5,714 bases of DNA from an uncultured Lachnospiraceae bacterium. GTDB lineage: Bacteria > Bacillota_A > Clostridia > Lachnospirales > Lachnospiraceae. Positions within the stretch are counted from its first letter, which is position 1, and every line of letters begins with the position of its first letter. The notes below the pieces were generated by a model. That model saw nothing but the letters and a program-made list of their open reading frames with translations, did no database searches and was not told where the DNA came from. The stretch is taken from positions 1 to 5,714 of the forward strand of contig CAMWWS010000198.1 in the NCBI GenBank assembly GCA_947178085.1, written 5' to 3'. This document shows positions 1 to 5,714 of the stretch, one piece after another. A program made the position numbers and the translations under genes.

Positions 1-1063
1 ATCCCATCCCTTTCATGGTTCCGCCATTTTCCATTCCTTCCGGATCGGAAATCTGTTCTCCCATCATCTGATATCCGCCGCATATGCCGCAAACCGGTAT
101 CTTTTCCGCCATTTTTTTAACTGCTGCTTCCAGTCCGTTCCGGCGCATCCAATCTAAGTCACTCATTGTATTCTTGCTCCCCGGCAAAAATATCATATCC
201 GGAGAACCTAATTCCTCCGCCGAAGCAACATAACGTACAGAAACCTCCGGTATCTGTTCAAATACATTAAAATCAGTAAAATTAGAAATTCTGGGATACC
301 TGATAACTGCTATATCTATCTTTCCCTTTTCTTTTTTCTCAAAGCGCTCTGTCAGGCTGTCCTCATCCTCTAATTGTATATCCATATAAGGGACTACTCC
401 TGTCACAGGGATACCTCCCTTTTCTTCCAATATATCAATTCCGGAATCAAGCAGTGATAGGTCTCCCCTGAATTTATTAATGATCAATCCTTTTACCCGT
501 TTTCTTTCCTCTTCGGTAAGCAGCATCAGCGTTCCCAGAAGCTGTGCAAATACGCCGCCCCTGTCAATATCGCCTGCCAGCAGTACCGGAGCGTCCACAA
601 TCTCCGCCATTCCCATATTGACAATATCATTTTCACGTAAATTTATTTCTGCCGGACTTCCTGCTCCCTCTATCACAATGATATCAGCCAGTTCTTCCAA
701 TTTTCGGAAAGCTCTCTTAATATCCGGAATTAACTTACGTTTGTAAGAAAAATATTCCCTCGCACTCATATTCCCAAGAACCTGTCCGTTTACAATCACC
801 TGTGAACCTGTATGATCTGTCGGTTTTAATAATATTGGATTCATACAGACCAATGGAGCAAGTCCCGCCGCTTCCGCCTGCATGACCTGAGCCCTTCCCA
901 TTTCAAGTCCTTCCTCTGTGACAAAAGAATTCAGCGCCATATTCTGCGACTTAAAAGGAGCTACTCTGTATCCATCCCGTTTCATTATCCTGCATAGCCC
1001 TGCTGTCAAAAGACTCTTCCCTGCACCGGACATAGTTCCCTGAATCATAATTACCTTTGCCAT
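1..1063 (-). CDS. cobQ: Cobyric acid synthase (adenosylcobyrinate a,c-diamide amidotransferase), 3' end outside window
   Basis: The first 354 residues are visible; the family usually has about 500, so roughly the last 150 are cut off by the window edge. The enzyme (CobQ/CbiP) uses glutamine and ATP to amidate four carboxylates (b, d, e, g) of adenosylcobyrinic acid a,c-diamide, giving cobyric acid in the cytoplasm. Seen: an N-terminal dethiobiotin-synthetase-like ATPase domain with P-loop GTMSGAGKS (9-17), [10 protein letters not shown] (37-46), [11 protein letters not shown] (132-142) and [10 protein letters not shown] (165-174). A class I glutamine amidotransferase domain follows, with [11 protein letters not shown] (293-303) and the nucleophile-elbow GICGGYQ, placing the catalytic cysteine at Cys328. 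The catalytic His and Glu would be in the missing part. The ATG start is fixed by the P-loop spacing and by a GAGAGG site inside the last codons of the upstream ATPase gene, whose stop lies 3 nt before this start. No frameshift or lost motif is seen. CobB/CbiA is excluded by the CobQ-type motifs. Identification is firm. Confidence 0.96.
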   Translation of the reverse strand, partial: MAKVIMIQGTMSGAGKSLLTAGLCRIMKRDGYRVAPFKSQNMALNSFVTEEGLEMGRAQVMQAEAAGLAPLVCMNPILLKPTDHTGSQVIVNGQVLGNMSAREYFSYKRKLIPDIKRAFRKLEELADIIVIEGAGSPAEINLRENDIVNMGMAEIVDAPVLLAGDIDRGGVFAQLLGTLMLLTEEERKRVKGLIINKFRGDLSLLDSGIDILEEKGGIPVTGVVPYMDIQLEDEDSLTERFEKKEKGKIDIAVIRYPRISNFTDFNVFEQIPEVSVRYVASAEELGSPDMIFLPGSKNTMSDLDWMRRNGLEAAVKKMAEKIPVCGICGGYQMMGEQISDPEGMENGGTMKGMG

Positions 1064-1066
1064 AAA

Positions 1067-1882
1067 TTACCTCTCTGATTTAGCATCCATGTTGTCATAG
1101 CCTGCCATCTGTTTCATATAAGCAAGAAGCTTTTTATTTCCAAAAAAGTTTTTTTCATCTATTTCAAATAATCGTTCAATAAAATCCGATTCGAAAATTT
1201 CTTCCGGCGTACCATATCGTTCCACATACTCTCCCTTTAGACAAAGTATTTTATCAGAAACAATCTTTGCCAGTTCCAATTCATGCAGGGACATAATAAC
1301 CGTCAGTCCCTTTTTTTCCCTCATTTCCTGCAATAATAGTAAAAATTCAAGCTTGTATTTAATATCCAGATAAGATGTCGGTTCATCTAATATCACGATT
1401 TCCGGCTCCTGACAGATTGCTCTTGCCAGCATCACCCGCTGCTTTTGACCGTCACTTATCTTAATAAAGTCTTTTTCACTGATGTCCGTTATGTGGGTAA
1501 GCTCCATCACTTCATCTACAACCCGCTCATCTTCTTCTGATAAAATTCCAAACCATCCGGTATATGGATAGCGCCCGGTTGCAACCATATCTCTGCAGCT
1601 TTTCAATTCCACCTTTACTTTCTCAGTAAACACTACGGACATTCTCTTTGCCAGTTCATCTGCCCTCATTTCAGACAAATCATCTTCTCCAAGATATACA
1701 GTTCCACCAAGCAGCTCAAGCTGCCCCGCAATGCTTTTTAAAACTGTAGACTTGCCTGCACCGTTCGGACCAATCAGACACAGGATTTCTCCTTTTGGCA
1801 ACTCAATTTCTATACTCTTTATCAGTGGTTTATTATCATACCCCACACACATCTTTTTCGTAGAAATATAATAGCTATTCAT
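1067..1882 (-). CDS. ABC transporter ATP-binding protein, FecE/BtuD (metal-chelate/corrinoid) family
   Basis: A 271-residue cytoplasmic ATPase, the usual length for the importer ATPases of the iron-siderophore/heme/B12 family; it would power the permease encoded just upstream. Motifs in order: Walker A GPNGAGKST (38-46, Lys44), ATGRYPYTG after the Q-loop region (101-109; family pattern GRYPH), signature ISDGQKQR (142-149), Walker B EIVILDEPTS with Glu167, D-loop SYLDI (170-174), and H-loop MSLHE with His200. Two departures: the Q-loop position reads VVFTEKV (83-89), with no glutamine anywhere in 81-99, and the signature is ISDGQ rather than LSGGQ. The other catalytic residues are present, so it is probably active. 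The ATG overlaps the permease stop by 8 nt, with an AAGGA site 7 nt before the start inside the permease gene. Substrate is not set by this subunit; corrinoid is inferred from the neighbours, and siderophore or heme remain possible. Confidence 0.93.
   Translation of the reverse strand: MNSYYISTKKMCVGYDNKPLIKSIEIELPKGEILCLIGPNGAGKSTVLKSIAGQLELLGGTVYLGEDDLSEMRADELAKRMSVVFTEKVKVELKSCRDMVATGRYPYTGWFGILSEEDERVVDEVMELTHITDISEKDFIKISDGQKQRVMLARAICQEPEIVILDEPTSYLDIKYKLEFLLLLQEMREKKGLTVIMSLHELELAKIVSDKILCLKGEYVERYGTPEEIFESDFIERLFEIDEKNFFGNKKLLAYMKQMAGYDNMDAKSER
1070..1075 (-). promoter_or_regulatory. Ribosome binding site of cobQ, inside the upstream ATPase gene
   Basis: GAGAGG lies 6 nt before the cobQ ATG and forms the last Glu-Arg codons of the preceding ATPase gene. 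It fixes the cobQ start and suggests coupled translation of the two genes. Confidence 0.7.
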
Positions 1883-2897
1883 GTTTTTTTCCTTTTATGA
1901 TCCAAAGTACCACCGGTGCGCCGAAAATAGCCGTCACGGTACTGATACTGAGTTCTGTCGGCGAAAGTATCGTTTTTGCAAGCAAATCACAAAACAGACA
2001 GAAAGCGCTTCCTCCGACAAAGCAGGCAGGTATCATCCAAATCGGTTCTGTTGTATTCAGTAATTTCTTAACCAAATGCGGAACTGCAATTCCGACAAAA
2101 GAAATCGGTCCCGCAAATGCCACTATACACGCAGAAAAAATACTCGAAAAAATTACAATACACACACGCAAAAGCTGCAAATTAACTCCCACATTCCGCG
2201 CATAGACATCTCCCAGCTGATAAGCGCCAAGCGGCTTTGACATAAGAAAAACTGCAAGAAACACTATTAAAACCACCACTGCCATAACCTTTACGTTTTC
2301 CCATGTCATTCCCGAAAAACTTCCCCTCGACCAGTTGTGAAGATTTACAATATCCGCATCATTGGCAAAGGTAACTACCAATTCCGTTACCGCTGAACAG
2401 ATGTAACCAATCATAACGCCGCTGACTACCAGCATTGACATATTATGGATTCTGCGGGATATCAAAAGAACAAAGCCCATAGACAGCATGGCACCAATAA
2501 ACGCAGCAAAAATCATAGCTGCCGATGTCACCCTGATTCCTTTTCCCATGAAAAATATCATTACAAGCGCCACTACCATTTTAGCTCCGGAGGAAATTCC
2601 CAAAACAAACGGTCCCGCAATCGGGTTATTAAAGAACGTTTGCAAAAGGTATCCCGCAAGCGACAGCGCCCCGCCTAAGATAAGCACTGCTGCCGCCCTC
2701 GGAAGCCTGATATCCCGCAAAATCCTTGCTGCCGTTTCATTAATTTCCTGCCCGCCAAAAGCTTTTACCACATCCGGCAATGCAATTCTGATGCTTCCAA
2801 TACAAATATTTAATATAAAAAAAATGAAAACGCATGCTCCAAGCAAAAAAAATGCTATAATATTTCTGCTTTTTATGTTCTTATGCATAGGAATCAT
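1875..2897 (-). CDS. ABC transporter permease, FecCD/BtuC family
   Basis: A 340-residue polytopic inner membrane protein, normal for the BtuC/FhuB/FecCD family, whose members form dimers with about ten helices per subunit and import cobalamin, heme or ferric siderophores. Seen: a first hydrophobic helix (about 13-34), family block RLPRAAAVLILGGALSLAG (64-82) followed by QTFFNNPIAGPFVLGISSGA (86-105), many further hydrophobic stretches, a cytoplasmic coupling segment LGDVYARNVGVNLQLLR (228-244; family pattern LG..ARSLGVN), then GPISFVGIAVPHLVKKLL (263-280), and the C-terminal ELSISTVTAIFGAP (315-328). That last block usually reads ELPVGIVTA..GAP, so Pro and Gly are both replaced by Ser. The 18-nt gap after the binding-protein gene holds AGGAAGG. 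The first ATG is 2 nt from it, the fourth codon (also ATG, at 2888) is 11 nt away, so the start could be either; the difference is three residues. Function as importer permease is firm; the cargo is inferred from the neighbouring B12 genes. Confidence 0.94.
   Translation of the reverse strand: MIPMHKNIKSRNIIAFFLLGACVFIFFILNICIGSIRIALPDVVKAFGGQEINETAARILRDIRLPRAAAVLILGGALSLAGYLLQTFFNNPIAGPFVLGISSGAKMVVALVMIFFMGKGIRVTSAAMIFAAFIGAMLSMGFVLLISRRIHNMSMLVVSGVMIGYICSAVTELVVTFANDADIVNLHNWSRGSFSGMTWENVKVMAVVVLIVFLAVFLMSKPLGAYQLGDVYARNVGVNLQLLRVCIVIFSSIFSACIVAFAGPISFVGIAVPHLVKKLLNTTEPIWMIPACFVGGSAFCLFCDLLAKTILSPTELSISTVTAIFGAPVVLWIIKGKKHE
1890..1894 (-). promoter_or_regulatory. Ribosome binding site of the ABC ATPase gene, inside the permease gene
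   Basis: AAGGA followed by an A-rich 7-nt spacer lies before the ATPase ATG, within the final codons of the permease. The two genes overlap by 8 nt (ATGAATAG), an arrangement typical of translational coupling that keeps permease and ATPase in step. Confidence 0.6.
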
Positions 2898-2899
2898 AA

Positions 2900-2906
2900 C
2901 CTTCCT
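2900..2906 (-). promoter_or_regulatory. Ribosome binding site of the permease gene
   Basis: AGGAAGG in the 18-nt gap serves either the ATG at 2897 (if AGGA pairs, 5-nt spacing) or the in-frame ATG at 2888 (if AAGG pairs, 11-nt spacing). It does not by itself settle which start is used. Confidence 0.6.
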
Positions 2907-2915
2907 GTCATCATT

Positions 2916-4040
2916 TCAATTTAAATGGTAAAGATAGTGCATATCCTCATTTTCTCCCTGTATCATTGCGTGGATATCCTCAATAAAATATCCGATTGCA
3001 AGAGACTGCTGGTACATATCGTTTGTGGTACACCACACATTTCCATTCTTCACAGCCCTAAAATCCGCAAGCAGTTCACACTTATCAATAAGCTCCTTTA
3101 CATCTGAAATGCCGCCGTCAATGGAACTGCTATAAATCAAATAATCCGCATCTTTCGCACCGGCATAAAATTCTTCTACCTGCATATTCATGGTAGAGCG
3201 CTTTGCTTCAGGATCGCCTAAATTTTGAAAGACATATCTTCCCCCTGCAAGCTCTATCATCTTCGGAACATAATCAGAAGACTGGCGTACTTGTACAAGA
3301 CCGTTAGAAGTAATAAAAAAGAACGCTACTGTTTTATCTGTTTTTTCAGATGCACTCACCCTCTCAAGAATTGCTTCCTGATCCGCGAATATTCTTTCTG
3401 CTTCATCTTCCTTTCCAAGCAGCGCCCCATAAAATTTCACCCATTCCACTCTGCCAAGAGGATGTGACTCATAGCTGGAATAGTCTATCATAACAGGAAT
3501 TCCGAAGTTCTCCAGATTTTCCACGACCTCAGGAGAGTGTGAAATCATTGTGTTTTCTATGGCAAGCGCACAGTGATTTGAAACAAGCAGTTCATAGTCC
3601 GGCTTACTGTATTTGCCGGCATAAAGGATATTGCCATTATGCATTTCCTCTCTGGCCGATTCAATAAACCAGCCGTCTTCCTTTTGTCCCGAAAAAGAAA
3701 TTGAATCCAATCCATCCAGCTCACTGAAAATATCCATTGCCGAAGATGCCACCAGATAAATATCTCTTATCGGACGCCTAAGCACCATAATCTCTTTATT
3801 TAATTCTTGAGGAACTTCTTTATTTTCAGGTATAAGCAAAAACTGTGAACCATCCGTTGTTATCGTCAACATGATATATCCACCATTGTAATAATCGACT
3901 GTAAAATTTTCCGCGTACTGTAGTTCCAGACTCCTATCATAAACCAGTGATATTTCAGAGTCAGGATAAAGACTACCACAGCCATGCAGCCACAGCATCC
4001 CCATAAGAATCAGAATAAGCGTTCTTTTTCTTCCTCTCAT
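2916..4040 (-). CDS. Substrate-binding lipoprotein of the ABC importer (BtuF/FepB-like)
   Basis: Binds cargo outside the membrane and delivers it to the permease encoded next. From the preferred ATG at 4040 it has 374 residues: a compact lipoprotein signal (MRGRKR, a hydrophobic stretch, then LHGC with lipidated Cys21), then a two-lobe fold of the helical-backbone metal-receptor class. Visible landmarks in this numbering: VLRRPIRDIYLV (86-97) opening the first lobe, ISFSG (114-118), YAGKYSKPDYELL (140-152; the family's P-DYELL step), GIPVMIDYSSYESHPLGR (180-197), a likely lobe-linking helix at about 210-228, and MIELAGGRYVF (261-271), where Glu263 sits where this family has a glutamate that docks onto permease arginines. 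An in-frame ATG at 4070 overlaps the previous stop as ATGA but has a poor ribosome site, and would add ten residues (MRYEWKREDK). I prefer 4040 because AGAGG lies 5 nt before it. Cargo is unproven: corrinoid by context; heme or siderophore possible. Confidence 0.9.
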   Translation of the reverse strand: MRGRKRTLILILMGMLWLHGCGSLYPDSEISLVYDRSLELQYAENFTVDYYNGGYIMLTITTDGSQFLLIPENKEVPQELNKEIMVLRRPIRDIYLVASSAMDIFSELDGLDSISFSGQKEDGWFIESAREEMHNGNILYAGKYSKPDYELLVSNHCALAIENTMISHSPEVVENLENFGIPVMIDYSSYESHPLGRVEWVKFYGALLGKEDEAERIFADQEAILERVSASEKTDKTVAFFFITSNGLVQVRQSSDYVPKMIELAGGRYVFQNLGDPEAKRSTMNMQVEEFYAGAKDADYLIYSSSIDGGISDVKELIDKCELLADFRAVKNGNVWCTTNDMYQQSLAIGYFIEDIHAMIQGENEDMHYLYHLN

Positions 4041-4045
4041 CTTAT

Positions 4046-4052
4046 CCTCTCT
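4046..4052 (-). promoter_or_regulatory. Ribosome binding site that favours the internal start of the binding protein
   Basis: AGAGAGG lies 5 nt before the ATG at 4040. The alternative ATG at 4070 is preceded only by GGTTAAAGA, a weak match. This site is the main reason for preferring the shorter protein. Confidence 0.6.
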
Positions 4053-4066
4053 CTTCCATTCATACC

Positions 4067-4882
4067 TCATTCTTTAACCGCTGTATTTAAATGAAAAGTG
4101 ATCGTATATTCTATTTCGTGAGGTTTACTCATCGCCACAGTATCGCCAATAACATTCATCGGTTCACCAAAAATAAGGACAGGAATCTCAAATACAGAAT
4201 CGCCTTCCGTATTTACCGGCAGATATTTTTCTTCATTCACTATCATATAATCATAATTAGGACTGTTCCACTGTACGGTTGCTGTCACCATTCCGTCTGC
4301 AACGGTTACAGCTACGGGAGATAAAATCTCTGCTTTACCGCTTCCTCCTTCAAAAGTAATTTCCATGCTATATGTACCCTCTTCCAAAGAGATCGCATCT
4401 TTTAGCTGTTCATTACTCTCAAGCGGAACCGGATTTGAAACGCTGACCTTGTGGTCATACCATTTCCCCTTTGTTCCAATCAACGCCAAGTCAAATTCTG
4501 CCTCCAGCACGGGAACAGGCACATCAAAACCATAAACTTCCTCCGTCATACCGTCACTGTATGTAACTGTATCTTCTGTCGGCAAAAGCAGTTCGGCGCC
4601 CTCCTTCTCTGCATCTTCCGCCAGTCCGGGATAAAGATTTAAAATCTTCTTTGACCCAAGGGTAATATGGATTGTCATTTCTCCATTTTCCACTGTCAGC
4701 GTTCCCTTACCTTCACAGGTTTCATTGACGCGAAACATACTGCTGTCTGTCGTAAACTCAGCCGTATAAATCCCATCGGGTAATTGTGCTGTTTCCTGCT
4801 TCGCTTCTTTGTTGTCATTTCCACAGCCACCAAGCAGGGCAACAGAGAGAATGGCAATGGCAAATATTATATTTTTTTTCAT
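4067..4882 (-). CDS. Surface lipoprotein with two related beta-rich domains, function unknown
   Basis: I do not recognise a named family with certainty. The 271-residue product starts with a clear lipoprotein signal (MKKN, hydrophobic core, lipobox LGGC, Cys20), followed by a short polar linker (21-34). Two related, probably beta-sandwich, segments follow, at about 35-150 and 166-265. Both open with (D/E)G-x-Y-(T/S)-x-E-(F/I)-T, have a V-x-(N/D)-G-x-(M/V)-T strand, an F-(D/E)-(V/I)-P-V strand at 119-123 and 230-234, and a late basic/His strand (DHKVSV 143-148; HEIEYTITFHL 255-265). The second has a Tyr cluster, NYDYMIVNEEKYLPV (Tyr210, 212, 220). Its one mature cysteine besides Cys20 is Cys56. 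The start is supported by AGGTGGAG 7 nt upstream; the gap from cbiK is 16 nt, and its TGA overlaps an in-frame ATG of the binding-protein gene. Position beside a binding-protein importer suggests an accessory capture protein for corrinoid, heme or metal, but that is inference only. It is not a second importer binding protein of the BtuF fold. Confidence 0.88.
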   Translation of the reverse strand: MKKNIIFAIAILSVALLGGCGNDNKEAKQETAQLPDGIYTAEFTTDSSMFRVNETCEGKGTLTVENGEMTIHITLGSKKILNLYPGLAEDAEKEGAELLLPTEDTVTYSDGMTEEVYGFDVPVPVLEAEFDLALIGTKGKWYDHKVSVSNPVPLESNEQLKDAISLEEGTYSMEITFEGGSGKAEILSPVAVTVADGMVTATVQWNSPNYDYMIVNEEKYLPVNTEGDSVFEIPVLIFGEPMNVIGDTVAMSKPHEIEYTITFHLNTAVKE

Positions 4883-4889
4883 ACTTTAT

Positions 4890-4897
4890 CTCCACCT
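4890..4897 (-). promoter_or_regulatory. Ribosome binding site of the two-domain lipoprotein gene
   Basis: AGGTGGAG, 7 nt before the ATG at 4882, is the strongest ribosome site in the window. It lies in the 16-nt gap after cbiK, so the lipoprotein may be translated well independently of cbiK. Confidence 0.65.
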
Positions 4898-4898
4898 G

Positions 4899-5714
4899 TT
4901 AATTCTTCATTGCTTCTGCTGTATGTTCTACATAAAGTTTCTGAATCGCTTCAATGGAACCAAGACCTGTAATCTGTACATCTACGCTTTCAAAATTTCC
5001 GGAAGCTTTAAACATACTGAGCCACGAATCCTCTTCTTCTCCTGCCATATCATTATGGGCATGATCGCCTGCCACAACCATCAACGGGCGAAGAATTACT
5101 TTTGTATAACCGGTATGTGTCACAGCATCTATAACTGCCTCGCAGGATGTTTCCTCCGGTTCTCCCTCTACTGTTCCGATAAATGCATTGACACATCCGA
5201 TGTCCGTCATTTGTGTCTGCATCTGGCTGTAACTTACCTTTGCCGCATGTGAAGTACCATGCCCCAGAAACACGAATGCCGTGCCGTCTTCCTGTGCTTC
5301 AGCCAGACTTCCATAGCCTGCGTCCGCCACGGCAGCTGCAAGAATCGCTTCCGCTACCGCTGCCTTATCCTCATTGACAACCGATGCATCTTTGCCGACT
5401 TCTCCAAGAAGCGGTTCCGCTATCATTACTGTTTCAAATTTATCTCGGTATGATTCGACTGATTCCATCAATTCATCATATTCTGCTCCATGCATCAGAT
5501 GAGTAGGTTGTACCACTAAATTCTTTACTCCATTTGCTACTGCACGTTCCAATGCCTGATCCATATTGTCGATGAACTCTCCATCCCTTGCCTGCACATG
5601 GTTAATAATAATCTGTGCCGTAAAAGCTCGTCTTACAGACCAGTCAGGATTTGCCGCCTGTATTGCATCCTCAATTCCTTTGATATCATCAACACGGCTG
5701 TCGTTAAATGAAGT
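4899..5714 (-). CDS. cbiK: Sirohydrochlorin cobaltochelatase CbiK, 5' end outside window
   Basis: The frame stays open to the window edge, so the gene starts beyond 5714; the GTG at 5597 is internal, because the 39 residues before it continue the family pattern (TSFNDSR at 1-7, RRAFTAQIIINHV at 28-40). 271 residues are visible, already slightly longer than the roughly 264-residue enteric enzyme although the very N-terminus is missing. CbiK inserts Co2+ into sirohydrochlorin in the anaerobic B12 route. Visible landmarks, counting from the edge: VVQPTHLMHGAEYD (67-80), LGHGTSHA with His152 (150-157), NAFIGTVEG (176-184) and VVAGDHAHNDMAGEEEDSW with His218 (213-231); the two histidines match the metal-binding pair of characterised CbiK enzymes. 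An additional His220 follows in DHAH. It is the first gene of the run seen here, 16 nt before the lipoprotein gene. Some Clostridia and sulfate reducers export CbiK homologues; without the N-terminus, location cannot be judged. HemH/CbiX-type chelatases are less likely given the CbiK motifs. Confidence 0.95.
   Translation of the reverse strand, partial: TSFNDSRVDDIKGIEDAIQAANPDWSVRRAFTAQIIINHVQARDGEFIDNMDQALERAVANGVKNLVVQPTHLMHGAEYDELMESVESYRDKFETVMIAEPLLGEVGKDASVVNEDKAAVAEAILAAAVADAGYGSLAEAQEDGTAFVFLGHGTSHAAKVSYSQMQTQMTDIGCVNAFIGTVEGEPEETSCEAVIDAVTHTGYTKVILRPLMVVAGDHAHNDMAGEEEDSWLSMFKASGNFESVDVQITGLGSIEAIQKLYVEHTAEAMKN

Noticed and set aside
480..746. Plus-strand open frame of 88 codons opposite cobQ
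   Set aside because: Ser/Ile/Pro-rich shadow across the conserved CobQ ATPase domain, with no ribosome site of note.
2817..2852. Two 8-base A runs (T runs on the coding strand) in the early permease gene as slippage sites or a terminator
   Set aside because: They encode Phe-rich stretches of the first membrane helix (FFIL, FFLL), the frame continues intact, and no GC-rich stem precedes either run.
1067..2897. ECF-type cobalt transporter (CbiMNQO)
   Set aside because: The permease carries FecCD/BtuC motifs and is paired with a substrate-binding lipoprotein; no CbiM or CbiN-like sequence is present.
2488..2931. Plus-strand open frame of 147 codons opposite the permease gene
   Set aside because: Antisense to a membrane protein gene with intact family motifs; the Ala/Ile/Pro-rich translation mirrors the hydrophobic codons on the other strand.
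4067..4882. NEAT heme-binding domains in the two-domain lipoprotein
   Set aside because: The beta-rich duplication and Tyr cluster prompted the idea, but the NEAT hallmark YxxxY strand is not seen in either half, so the name is not assigned.
4809..5252. Plus-strand open frame of 147 codons opposite cbiK and the lipoprotein start
   Set aside because: It lies antisense to two well-supported genes, its translation is Cys/His/Phe-rich without a recognisable domain, and it spans the cbiK-lipoprotein junction; it is a shadow of minus-strand coding.
5598..5714. Cobalamin riboswitch or promoter near the upstream end
   Set aside because: This stretch is in-frame CbiK coding sequence with family-matching residues, so any leader lies outside the window.

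Overview
The window is one run of six genes, all on the minus strand and densely packed, so the text is read from high to low coordinates. Gene order in transcription is: sirohydrochlorin cobaltochelatase (cbiK, 5' end outside the window), a two-repeat lipoprotein of unknown function, a BtuF/FepB-type substrate-binding lipoprotein, a BtuC/FecCD-type permease, its ATPase, and cobyric acid synthase (cobQ/cbiP, 3' end outside the window). Junctions are +16 nt, a 4-nt ATGA overlap (or +26 nt if the internal start is used), +18 nt, an 8-nt overlap and +3 nt. This tight packing points to a single transcript with translational coupling. No gap reaches 20 bases, or 27 bases with the preferred start of the binding protein, so no non-genic stretch needs separate description.

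The organism looks like an anaerobic, low-to-moderate-GC Bacillota member, probably class Clostridia and plausibly Lachnospiraceae. The reasons are the strong purine-rich GGAGG-like ribosome binding sites, Gram-positive-style lipoprotein signals with short charged ends, the anaerobic-type single-subunit cobalt chelatase CbiK, and the AT-rich codon use. The taxonomic call is an inference from style, not from a database match.

Functionally the block belongs to corrinoid metabolism. CbiK inserts Co2+ into sirohydrochlorin early in the anaerobic B12 pathway. CobQ/CbiP amidates adenosylcobyrinic acid a,c-diamide to cobyric acid late in the pathway. Between them lies a complete metal-chelate/corrinoid-type ABC importer (binding protein, permease, ATPase) plus a second surface lipoprotein. 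The simplest reading is that the importer brings in a corrinoid, a precursor or another tetrapyrrole or metal chelate, and that the extra lipoprotein captures or presents it. The true substrate cannot be read from the sequence.

No promoter, riboswitch, terminator, RNA gene, mobile element or CRISPR array is visible. The operon's promoter and any cobalamin riboswitch would lie beyond position 5714, and its terminator below position 1. The most unusual parts are the unrecognised duplicated-domain lipoprotein, an ATPase with no glutamine at its Q-loop and an ISDGQ signature, and the possibility that this CbiK is extracytoplasmic.
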